Assembly: GCA_022494885.1 (NCBI GenBank)
Contig: JAGVSM010004218.1
Location: 1-64,000, forward strand
Direction of reading: 5' to 3'
DNA from: Micrasema longulum
Taxonomy: Eukaryota; Arthropoda; Insecta; Trichoptera; Brachycentridae
Length of the DNA stretch: 64,000 nt
The notes beneath the pieces are model-generated. The model was not told where the DNA came from. It saw nothing but the letters and a program-made list of their open reading frames with translations, and made no database searches. Shown here one piece after another: positions 54,150 to 63,130 of the stretch (its first letter is position 1; each line of letters starts with the position of its first letter). The position numbers and the translations under genes are program-made.

Positions 54150-54960
54150 TTTTACAATTAAATTTTATTTTATTTTTATTTATTTTATTTTATTGAAATA
54201 AACGGCACTTAGTGCCTTTTACATATTAGTTACAAATACAATTAAATATACATACATGTAAACATAGTTATAAGTAATACAGAGCATTTAAAATAATATT
54301 AATTTAGAAAGTCTAAGAAATATAAACTATATAAAAGAATAAAATATTACCAGTTATAGAATTATCGATAAAAAAAGATAATTTGGTATTAGAGATACTT
54401 TGAACCAGTTAAAAAAATAACTAAGAAGTAAATTTTGAATAACATTAAAAATATATATATATATATATATGTATTATTATTGAAAACTAATATTTAGGTA
54501 AATAGTATATGTTTATGTATAAAAGTATATAATGATGTAAAAAAAATGATAAAGAGAAATATTTTTTACTTATAAATTAATTAAGAAAAGAAACGAAAAA
54601 AGAAAAAAAAACACTAATAAAGAAGTTTAAAACAAATTTTTAACAAAAGTAACAAATAGTTACCTAGAACTATTACCAATAAAATAAAGAAGAAGAGCCG
54701 TTCTATATGTAATAAATTTCATGTGAAATGAGTCACCAATGTCCTGGTACTTATTGCCTAGAGAGTGAAGTCTATTGATGACTGCATTTTTACCATATGA
54801 TGTCGAAGTATTGTTGCCACAGTATTGGTAGGTTTGCCGAGTTGTCCTTTTTGGTACATTAAAACTAATTAGTGATAAAAGTGCAGGGTGTCAAACATGG
54901 AATGGATTATTTTATATAAATTTAATAAATCAGTTATAATTCTCCTGTCACTTGGTCTTA
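54150..54960 (-). pseudogene. LINE RT C-terminus with 3' hairpin (family LO, copy 2)
   Basis: On the minus strand: HPALLSLISFNVPKRTTRQT (about 54890-54835), YQYCGNNTSTSYGKNAVINR, LHSLGNKYQDIGDSFHMKFI, TYRTALLLYFIGNSSR then stop near 54665. The 3' UTR ends in GGCACTAAGTGCC, a perfect 5-bp stem hairpin, then AATAAAATAAAATAAATAAA. It matches LO copy 1 at 21670-22015. 5' truncated. Confidence 0.85.
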
Positions 54961-55324
54961 ATAATTTCAAAATAAACAGTAACAAATCATAATTTAAAAA
55001 TTCAATACTAACACGTAATTTAAAATTTATAAATCGTAAATTGAAATGTTCATGGAAGCAGAGAGAGAGGGGGAAAGCAGAGTAGCTTTACAATGTCTTC
55101 TCCTTTTTATGAACTTTTTATGTAATATTTTTATTTTTACTTTTTTAGAATTAAATTATTTTTCCCCTCTCCTCCTGCATTCATTAGTGTGAAATCTGTA
55201 ATTGATCTTACTTTTTAAAATTGTTCTTTTTTACCTTGTTTTATATAAAGACTGTATGATTTCATTAATAAATAAATATAGTATAAATGAATATTTGGAA
55301 GATGCGATTGAATGAATTAAAATG
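54961..55324. other. Unassigned AT-rich stretch
   Basis: Contains a short AGAGAGAGAGGGGGAAAGC tract near 55062. No coding frame. It ends in AATAAATAAATATA, perhaps another LINE tail. Confidence 0.35.
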
Positions 55325-55765
55325 TTTAAATTTATTTCAACAGAGAGGGAAAAAGTTTTCGAGAAGGGAATATGGAAGTCTAGGCATTTACAGGGCTTAT
55401 GACCTGTCATTGGCTGGTTTAAGTGGCCACTTTACACACTGTGTAACATTCACCATTCTGCCCATGTTTGAACATCCACATTTCCTCAACTCTTCCATCC
55501 GTTGACTTTTGTGAAGTGAAAGAGCTGAAATCTTTATCACGTGGGTGAGAAGCATGGGCAGAATGGTGAATGTTACACAGTGTGTGAAGTGGCCACTTAA
55601 ACCAGCCAATGACAGGTCATAAGCCCTGTAAATGCCTAGACTTCCATATTCCCTTCTCGAAAATGTTTTCCCTCTCTGTTGAAATAAATTTAAGTATGAA
55701 CAACTCCCTAGGGAGGAAATCCAGCCAGTCTGCAAGCATTTGGACATAATCAAACATTGTTGAAT
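55325..55765. mobile_element. Repeat family J, copy 9 (best inverted copy)
   Basis: Left arm 55325-55490 (CAACAGAGAGGGAAAAAGTT, GGAATATGGAAGTCTAGGCA, CTTTACACACTGTGTAACAT) and right arm 55556-55690 are close inverted copies, so both strands read the same peptide-like frame (QQRGKTFSRREYGSLGIYRA), which is an effect of the palindrome. The right end continues with CCTAGGGAGGAAATCCAGCC and CAAACATTGTTGAAT. Confidence 0.88.
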
Positions 55766-55979
55766 TAAAATGTATTAAATGTAATTAATGTAAGCAATGG
55801 ACGCCGTAATCTTTGTTTGAAACACTGAATTTCCCCATTAGACGCACGAAAAACACGCCTTTTCTATTTTCTACGGATGATGAGATCGAAGATGTCCGTC
55901 GTGATGAAATCCAGCCACTGGTGAAAATTCCGAATGAAACCAACAAACGCCCTTTACTTATGATTGTGTATTTTTTTAG
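55766..55979. other. Flank and putative intron before the flippase exon
   Basis: Ends in the pyrimidine tract and acceptor TTGTGTATTTTTTTAG. The open frame through this tract has no flippase similarity. Confidence 0.4.
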
Positions 55980-58298
55980 CGATCGACTTTCACCGCTGGC
56001 GAGTTCGTCGGCGTTGTGGAGGCGGACGCTCCTCCCCCCGAGATACACCGCTTCCGCGGCGCAGTCCTTCGCCCGAGGGGCGTGGAGTTCCCCTGCCCTC
56101 GGACAGCCTCCCGCTACGCCGACTATGTTGAAGGAGTCGAGGTTTACGCAGGTAAATATTGTTTTTTTGAATGAAATTTGTAACTACTTTATTTGATGCG
56201 TTTACATGTGTTCATTACAAAATATATATTTCGAGGCTCGCATAAAACGAGAAAAATCAACGATGGACCTCAGAAATTTTTTCTAGACCATCTTTTTTTA
56301 GTTTCAGTGCTGCAAAACAGCCTTTATTTGATATTTTAAAATACCTGCTACAATTTGCTCCCCACTAAATCTAAAGACTTTTCGACGGGACATTTTTTTT
56401 TTATGACCGGTTTATTTTACATAATTTTATTTATACTATACAAATATATGCATTAACAGGCACTATAAAGTATTTATAAGACTTTTTTCATTTGAAGTTC
56501 CTTCATGTTGATGATGGTTTGTGGGAGATTGTCCAACAACCTCGGAATAACGCAATTTGATGTTCGTTCTCCGAAGTAGTTTGCAATTCGGGGAACGACC
56601 GGGGAGCCCTCAGTTTTCAAGCTAGTGTCGTGAGTGTGGGAAACCCTTTTAATAAATTTTACCCAAATAAGACTGGAAGGTTTTTTTTTTAGCGAAAAAT
56701 AAATATTTGCGTTCCTACGATTTACCCAAATATTTAATTTTGAGGGCCATTTTCAACAAGTTGGAAATAACTCACTATTAGAAAATGGAAATCAAGTTGG
56801 GGTAGAGTAGGATTCGAACTGAGACACTAGCCACAGGACCACGATCTTAGTCGTTTTTTTTAATATATATTTTTTGTTTGATGTATAAGGGTTTAAAAAT
56901 GTATGATGAGATGCCTGAATGCATGTAGAATGAAAAGTGTCTGAAAGAATTTAAAAATAAATGTATAAGTTACTGTAAGGAAATGTAAATATATATAGAT
57001 GATGTAAATGTACATAATAGTTTATATTAGTTTTAATATAAGCTAACTAAGAGAAATAAATAAAATAAAAAAAATATATTTTTTTTATAGTTTCTTTATT
57101 ATTTACCTTGCTTATGATTTATATAACTCGACAATATTTTGAGTTTGTCCACATTTTTGTAGACAAGGACTGGATTCAACTCCTTGGGTAGCTGTTTATA
57201 TTAACATATTACAACAGAGATGAAGAACATTTAAGAGAAGGTGATATAGATGAATCTCACCCGCATAAATAAAGGTTTCAGCTCTTTAACTTCACAAACA
57301 TTAACAGATGAAAGAGTTGAAGGAATATAGATGTTCAAATATAGGCAGAATGGTGAATGTTACACAGTGTGTAAAGTGGCCACTTTAACCAGCAATTGAC
57401 AGGTCATAAGCCCTGTAGATGTCTGGACTTCTCTTAAATGTTTTTCATCTCTGTTGTAATATGTTAATAATTTATATAACTGTCGGGGATCAGGAAGGAT
57501 ATACTAAAGTGGGCCAATCAGGGACTTCTCAGCATTTGCTCATGTGGATGGGAAACCACTTAAAACTCTTCAGGAAAAGCCAGCCTATTGACAGCAGTCA
57601 ACGGGCCTTCCGTTCCACTAGACGAGTGTTGGGCATTTCTTTTCCTACTTCGGTTTATTTTACCAATTGCCTGCACCGTATTGACCATGTACGATACCAC
57701 CTCTCGTTCTTCACCCGGGCTTCTGCGTCGCGCCTCCAGCTGTCGTCTCTGAAAGGTGGACACGGGGCAGTGCATTAACGGGCGAGGGACATCTCGAGGA
57801 GTTTCATCGTCGCATGGGCAGCTGCCGATCTCGGAGAGCTCGAAGCGGTGCAAGTAGGAGGAATATATCTCCAGAATTATAATTCACTCTTGTTGAGGTG
57901 GTTGGAGGTACTGACCTTGTTGGAAAGATGCGTCGCTAGTCCCGCGAGGCTGTCTTGAATTAAATTTAACAGCGTCTTGATATTTAAAACAAACGGAAAA
58001 ATAAGTTGGTTTGAATCTATAGGAAACAAAGAAAAATGAAAACAGACCAAAATTTCCAATAACAAATGTCACCAAATGGAGGTGATATGGTTGTATACTG
58101 CGGGTGCCCTAAACACGCTCGCCTACTTTACGAGGCATCAAATTCTCAATCTCGTTTACATTCAAAACAACGACAAAACATTAAGCGAGATCACGTTATC
58201 TTTTCATCGATACTTACAAACATTTTCCAGGGCACGAAACAAAAGCGACGCTCAATAACGGCGGTCCTCGCCACGAACCAGCTCGGTCGGAGAGGCAG
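55980..58298 (+). CDS. P4-type ATPase (phospholipid flippase, ATP10-like), two internal exons 55980-56151 and 58231-58298
   Basis: P4-ATPases move phospholipids across membranes using ATP. Exon A lies between TTTTTTTAG and CAG|GTAAAT. Read from CGA at 55980 it gives GEFVGVVEADAPPPEIHRFR, GAVLRPRGVEFPCPRTASRY, ADYVEGVEVYA. Exon B follows CATTTTCCAG and gives HETKATLNNGGPRHEPARSE, RQ, ending CAG|GTGACA. The split codon makes Gly, restoring the family signature YAGHETKxxLNN. After 58298, DTGVIWRVPMLPAMRC in a shifted frame resembles the next membrane helix (xDVIWCVxxLxAMC), so the exon may continue with an indel. The 2.1-kb intron holds LINE, SINE and J copies. Other exons were not found. Could be a gene fragment; the ATP10 subtype is tentative. 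Confidence 0.68.
56390..56690 (-). pseudogene. LINE RT tail (family LQ) in the flippase intron
   Basis: On the minus strand: KTEGSPVVPRIANYFGERTS, NCVIPRLLDNLPQTIINMKE precede a stop near 56480, a typical LINE C-terminal pattern (PRxxNxxG...xxPxLxNxLP). The 3' side is AT-rich. Single copy in the window. Confidence 0.65.
56700..56850 (-). mobile_element. SINE S1, copy 3
   Basis: Matches 2597-2785: ATTTACCCAAATATTTAATT, GAGGGCCATTTTCAACAAG, AACTCACTATTAGAAAATGG, GGGGTAGAGTAGGATTCGAA, then GAGACACTAGCCACAGGACC. About 20 bp of the head are deleted after the B box. Confidence 0.78.
56880..57065 (+). pseudogene. LINE 3' remnant
   Basis: YKGLKMYDEMPECM-like and KEFKNKCISYCKEM residues resemble the end of the LP family (YEGIQLFEEMPE...IKCKKYICE). 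An AT-rich 3' UTR ends in AAATAAATAAAATAAA. Confidence 0.5.
57125..57470. mobile_element. Repeat family J, copy 10 (GTAGACAAGGACTGG subtype)
   Basis: TTTTTGTAGACAAGGACTGG, TTACAACAGAGATGAAGAAC, GATGAATCTCACCCGCATAA, AGGCAGAATGGTGAATGTTA, CACAGTGTGTAAAGTGGCCA, GACAGGTCATAAGCCCTGTA. Closest to copy 2 at 17375-17945. Confidence 0.8.
57480..57885 (-). pseudogene. LINE C-terminal Cys/His tail
   Basis: The minus frame 57853-57560 starts RFELSEIGSCPCDDETPRDV and PRPLMHCPVSTFQRRQLEAR. A CxC...HCP arrangement after a basic tail is usual at the C-terminus of endonuclease-RT type LINEs. Truncated and antisense to the flippase. Confidence 0.6.
57886..58230 (+). other. End of flippase intron
   Basis: Several short frames without motifs. 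Ends in the acceptor ACAAACATTTTCCAG. Confidence 0.5.
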
Positions 58299-58754
58299 GT
58301 GACACCGGCGTTATATGGCGTGTCCCGATGCTGCCGGCGATGCGCTGTGGCGATCGGCTACCAGCTGCCGGTTGTGGCTCGACAGGTTTGTGGTTTTTTC
58401 GCATTTGTTTTCCGTAATAATACTCAAATTAACGATGGAACGCCTTCCACTCGAACGACGCTTGCAAGTTGCGGAAATTTACGGTGACGCGGATCAACCG
58501 ATACCAACCTCTCGGTGACGGGATGAGTATCGGTTGATCTGCGTCACCGGAGTGACGGAATATTTTAAGTAGTTGGATTGAGGAATGCATCTTTAGCTCA
58601 TTCGGATCATTTAGTCACTGTATTATTATATCTTGTCTCTAGATCGTCCAGTTCTCGAGCGGCGTGTGCGAGGGAGACAAATAACCAGAGAAGCTTCTGC
58701 TGGGTTCATCGACACCATTTCCTCTCATCGATAAAATAACAGTGTTTTCTATCT
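58299..58754. other. Downstream of flippase exon B
   Basis: 58300-58390 is GC-rich and shows weak flippase helix similarity in shifting frames (DTGVIWRVPMLPAMRC; AIGYQLP; LWLDRF). Beyond it a local inverted pair GTGACGCGGATCAACCGATA / TATCGGTTGATCTGCGTCAC (58483-58502 and 58528-58547) flanks a short spacer. No further exon seen. Confidence 0.45.
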
Positions 58755-59225
58755 TTATAATTCCTCTGTACGTGTGATGTCACCGTACTCCTTCTAAACG
58801 GCTTAACCGATTTACGTGCGGTTTTCAGAGAAATATAGATCTTTGCGCTGTGGGTGTTCGTAGATATTAAAATCTTCAATCGAATATTTCAAAAAGAAGT
58901 TCGGAGCATAAATGTTTTATTCGTCGATCTACCAGGGTTGCATTCGAGTAGAATGCATTTGCAAAAAAATAGAAAGATGTTGTTTTTTTGTGTACAAAAA
59001 AAGTTTGTTTTTGAATGTTTACAAACAGCATTTTATTTTAAAAAATTGTATTACTACATAAGTACCCCCCCTTATTGGTGAGACGACCGAAGTTTGACGT
59101 TTGCAAAAAGAATGCCTTAATATTAATTTTATGTTTTGGAATTCAACCATAAACAAGTACCTAGGTACCTACTTAAATGAAATATTTTAATATTATCCAT
59201 TTTTAGTTTTGGAATTTTTCTCCGG
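58755..59225 (+). mobile_element. Repeat family B, copy 5
   Basis: TATCTTTATAATTCCTCTGT, AACGGCTTAACCGATTTACG, TCGTCGATCTACCAGGGTTG, GCATTCGAGTAGAATGC, GGAATTCAACCATAAACAAG, TACCTAGGTACCTACTTAAA. Same order as copy 1; ends near TTTAGTTTTGGAATTTTTC. Confidence 0.8.
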
Positions 59226-59336
59226 GTAAATTAATTGACGCAATTCGTCAAGAATGCATACAATGTATAAATTATACAAATGACCTCTAATGCAAAATGA
59301 ATTAATGAGCTAATCAGTTATTCTACAAATAATCTA

Positions 59337-59644
59337 CAGGGTGTTCTTTAAACCCTGTCACATCCGAAACCACGATGATCAGTATGAGCGAGAAGACATG
59401 ACAGCATTTTTAAAAAAATATTTAGAATGAAGAATTTTAAAAGAAAGATATATTTAAAAAAACAAAAGGTTGCTCCCGCCTCCTCGTTTCTCCCCTGCAG
59501 AAAGTAAGCAACCATTTGCTTTTATTGATATTTTATTTTTTTAAATTTATTCGTTCTAAAAATTAATTTTAATTTGCCAATATGTCGTATTGCTTATACT
59601 GATCATCGTGGTTTCGGATGCGACGGGGTTTAATGAACACCCTG
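59337..59644. mobile_element. Palindromic MITE (family C, copy 4)
   Basis: Ends CAGGGTGTTCTTTAAACCCT and the inverse, flanked by TA. The centre is deleted relative to copy 1 (308 bp against 374), with only GTTGCTCCCGCCTCC left of the GC-rich core. Confidence 0.88.
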
Positions 59645-59654
59645 TATAAAAATG

Positions 59655-60030
59655 GATCGCCGTGTTGTGTCTCGCAAAAACTCAAAAATGGCTGGACAGA
59701 TTTACATGCGGTTTTCATGCAAAATTTTCTAACTTACGTCCTCAAGGTTTACAAATAATAACATCTTCAATTGATCGAGTAGAAAAACGTTAGAAGCATA
59801 CATGTGTTTTCATCGATTTTCCAGGGTTGCATTCGTCTAAAATGCATGTATTGAAAAATTCCGAGGATGTTGTTTTAAGTTTATTATAAAAGTTTGTATT
59901 TCAACGTTTACAATGAACATTAATTTTTAATGGACACTAAATTGAATAATTTCTTTACAATTTCTTGATTTCTAAATATTAAGTTATTTTTAATGGATTT
60001 TTAGTAATGCCTTGATAATTTTATCTGACT
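59655..60030 (+). mobile_element. Diverged relative of repeat family B (copy 6)
   Basis: Same order of landmarks with more substitutions: GGCTGGACAGATTTACATGC, GGTTTTCATGCAAAATTTTC, AACATCTTCAATTGATCG, TCATCGATTTTCCAGGGTTG, CATTCGTCTAAAATGCATG and TTTTTAATGGATTTTTAGTA. Confidence 0.6.
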
Positions 60031-60034
60031 TGAA

Positions 60035-60165
60035 TAGAGTTGTACTCTAAAATGCTTCCAACATGACTATGTATACTCGCATATTTTAATCTGATCTAAC
60101 GGTTCTGATTATAAAACCTAACATTTTCTAAAATCTATTAATATGACTTAATACCATTCTTTACA
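60035..60165 (-). pseudogene. Diverged LD' LINE fragment
   Basis: AGAGTTGTACTCTAAAATGC, CTTCCAACATGAC and GGTTCTGATTATAAAACCTA parallel 34940-35060 in the zinc-finger intron at low similarity. Short and uncertain. Confidence 0.4.
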
Positions 60166-60180
60166 CGTTATTCATATATT

Positions 60181-61770
60181 GTTTATTCTTAATGAGTTGA
60201 GTTTGATAGGCATATCCTCCATAAGTTATTTAAATGGTATTTATTCTTCGTGAGTTGAGTTTGATAGGCATATCCTCCATAAGTTATTTAAATGGTATTT
60301 ATTCTTAGTGAGTTGAGTTTGATAGGCATATCCTCCATATGTTATTTAAATGGTATTTATTCTTAGTGAGTTGAGTTTGATAGGCATATCCTCCATAAGT
60401 TATTTAAATGGTATTTATTCTTCGTGAGTTGAGTTTGATAGGCATATCCTCCATATGTTATTTAAATGGTATTTATTCTTCGTGAGTTGAGTTTGATAGG
60501 CATATCCTCCATAAGTTATTTAAATGGTATTTATTCTTCGTGAGTTGAGTTTGATAGGCATATCCTCCATAAGTTATTTAAATGGTATTTATTCTTCGTG
60601 AGTTGAGTTTGATAGGCATATCCTCCATATGTTATTTAAATGGTATTTATTCTTCTTTGATTTGAGTTTGATAGGCATATGTCTCCATATGTTATTTAAA
60701 TATGGTATTTATTCTTAGTGAGTTGAGTTTATTGGCATATCCTCCATATGTTATTTAAATGGTATTTATTCTTCGTGAGTTGAGTTTGATAGGCATATCC
60801 TCCATATGTTATTTAAATGGTATTTATTCTTCGTGAGTTGAGTTTGATAGGCATATCCTCCATAAGTTATTTAAATGGTATTTATTCTTCGTGAGTTGAG
60901 TTTGATAGGCATATCCTCCATAAGTTATTTAAATGGTATTTATTCTTCGTGAGTTGAGTTTGATAGGCATATCCTCCATAAGTTATTTAAATGGTATTTA
61001 TTCTTCGTGAGTTGAGTTTGATAGGCATATCCTCCATATGTTATTTAAATGGTATTTATTCTTCGTGAGTTGAGTTTGATAGGCATATCCTCCATATGTT
61101 ATTTAAATGGTATTTATTCTTCGTGAGTTGAGTTTGATAGGCATATCCTCCATATGTTATTTAAATGGTATTTATTCTTCGTGAGTTGAGTTTGATAGGC
61201 ATATCTTCCATATGTTATTTAAATGGTATTTATTCTTCGTGAGTTGAGTTTGATAGGCATATCCTCCATAAGTTATTTGAATAGTATTTATTCTTCGTGA
61301 GTTGAGTTTGATAGGCATATCCTCCATATGTTATTTAAATGGTATTTATTCTTCGTGAGTTGAGTTTGATAGGCATATCCTCCATATGTTATTTAAATGG
61401 TATTTATTCTTCGTGAGTTGAGTTTGATAGGCATATCCTCCATATGTTATTTAAATGGTATTTATTCTTCGTGAGTTGAGTTTGATAGGCATATCCTCCA
61501 TGTTATTTAAATGGTATTTATTCTTCGTGAGTTGAGTTTGATAGGCATATCCTCCATAAGTTATTTAAATGGTATTTATTCTTCGTGAGTTGAGTTTGAT
61601 AGGCATATCTTCCATATGTTATTTAAATGGTATTTATTCTTCGTGAGTTGAGTTTGATAGGCATATCCTCCATAAGTTATTTAAATGGTATTTATTCTTC
61701 GTGAGTTGAGTTTGATAGGCATATCTTCCATATGTTATTTAAATGGTATTTATTCTTCGTGAGTTGAGTC
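60181..61770. repeat. 58-bp minisatellite, about 27 units
   Basis: The unit contains TTATTTAAATGGTATTTATT, CTTCGTGAGTTGAGTTTGAT and AGGCATATCCTCCATA(A/T)G; spacing is exactly 58 bp (for example 60226 to 60284). Most units differ only at AAG/ATG and CTTCG/CTTAG. One unit near 60655-60715 is divergent and longer, and one near 61498 lacks three bases. From about 61510 units alternate CCTCCATAAG and CTTCCATATG, a local two-unit period. No gene within. Confidence 0.97.
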
Positions 61771-61885
61771 TGATGAGTTTATTTTCCGTGATCTATTGTT
61801 AATTATTCTCCATAAGTTATTCTTACGTTATTTATTCTCCGCAAGTTGAATCTGATAAATTTATTCTCTGTGAGCTATTTGTGAG
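61771..61885. repeat. Degenerate edge units of the minisatellite
   Basis: GAGTTGAGTCTGATGAGTTT, ATTCTCCATAAGTTATTCTT and TTATTCTCCGCAAGTTGAAT are diverged units. Another piece lies at 62100-62165 (CCATAAGCTGTTTAAATGGT, TCTCTGCGAGTTGAGTCTG), 200 bp beyond the homogeneous array. Confidence 0.85.
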
Positions 61886-62590
61886 CAAATTTTTTTATGG
61901 TTCGTCTAAATTGTGAGCGTGGGCGAATGGGGGTGGTTTTGATTGAATGTCTAAAAATAGCACAAAATAACTTTGGGTAAAAGCAATTTTTTTACACGTC
62001 CAGTGCAGGGCTGGCACTCAAAAGTAAAATTAAAAAGATCAACAAAAAAAAATAATTCAGAAATAATGATAATATTTCTTGACATATCGTAATACATTAA
62101 TTTCCATAAGCTGTTTAAATGGTACTTATTCTCTGCGAGTTGAGTCTGTTAAATTTATTCTCCGTCAGCCCGCTGTTGGAAATATCTCCCATCGGATGCT
62201 TAATTCCTTCGACCTCGGGACTGTAAACAAGGCTCGCCCTCTCGCGGTACGGTTTGATTTTATGTAAACTATCTGACATTATGATTTTAAGTGTCAATCC
62301 TGGAATAATGAAAGGGGTTTTTAAAAAACTTACAATTTCCTCCCTTTGGTACTGGTCCAGAAAAACAAAGTTTTCGTTTGCATAAATCACTTTTTACATT
62401 TCGTGTGTTTTTGATGATTCATATCGCTGTTACGTTTGCGGTACATTTATCGTTGTGTGTTCGCGCGCGTTAGTTTCTTGACTCGCTGTCAGGGAGGGAG
62501 GTACACTGGAATTCAAAACAACGACCACCGGAATCAAAGGAAGGAATGGCTCGACACTTATACTATTATACACGATTTTCCATAACTTAC
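61886..62590. other. Unassigned stretch, becoming GC-richer rightward
   Basis: Besides the degenerate satellite unit at 62100-62165, I see no repeat. 62440-62590 is GC-richer and would be intron if the exon at 62591-62672 is real. Confidence 0.4.
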
Positions 62591-62672
62591 TCGGAGCTTT
62601 CGACTGTTCGGTGATCACGTGCGACCAGTACTCGACCATCCTTCTTACTGCGGCGGCTGTGCCGGCATCCAT
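62591..62672 (-). CDS. Candidate host exon (82 bp)
   Basis: Minus strand: GTATTTTTACTTTTAG precedes ATG at 62672, and CCGA|GTAAGT follows 62591, a consensus donor. It encodes MDAGTAAAVRRMVEYWSHVI then TEQSKAP, leaving one base (phase 1). GC is well above the surroundings. The ATG at the first base may be an internal Met. Product not recognised; the acceptor tract is only moderate. Confidence 0.4.
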
Positions 62673-63130
62673 CTAAAAGTAAAAATACATCAGTATTCCA
62701 TCTAAAAAGGCGCTGTGTATTCATCGTACGTTTACCCACTCTGGCTCGGTTCAGAATGTTCGAGACCACAGGTAGGAGCTTTTGTCAAAATAATAAAAAG
62801 CTCCCCCTGACCGAAGTTTGAGCTTCCACAAAACTTAAAAGAAAAACAAATAAAAATTTCGGTCCTCAAAATCACTGTCCATCTCTTGACGGTTGTCGGA
62901 GACAGATGGCACATACGACCTTATTAAATCCGAGAAGGTACGGCAGAGGCGACCGGGCTCGGTGTACTTCGCCGGTCGCCATCTCCGTACCGCACAAGGC
63001 TCGGAGGACTGAAGAGGTTTTTGGCAAATTATCGCAAAAAACATAGATTTTACACTGAAAATACCGTTTTTTACAAAACAAAAAACACCAACACCAACTA
63101 GACGTAAATATACAAAAATTAGGAAGAAAA
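62673..63130. other. Unassigned; possible minus-strand coding tract
   Basis: The minus tract 63010-62860 is GC-rich and open in two frames (SSEPCAVRRWRPAKYTEPGR in one). AAAAACCTCTTCAG before 63007 could be an acceptor. The region borders the LINE ORF1 and could be its continuation or host sequence. Confidence 0.35.

Noticed and set aside
55287..55753. Homologous proteins encoded on both strands of J9 (QQRGKTFSRREYGSLG)
   Set aside because: The identity is forced by the inverted repeat; other J copies do not keep the frame.
55813..56196. The 127-codon frame over the flippase exon as the real product
   Set aside because: The conserved P4-ATPase residues lie in a different frame, which also fits the splice phase.
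58315..58518. A separate short gene after flippase exon B
   Set aside because: No motif beyond a fragment that better fits the flippase helix in a shifted frame.
60181..61770. Regular 58-bp repeats as a CRISPR array
   Set aside because: There are no unique spacers; the whole unit is repeated, and the context is eukaryotic.
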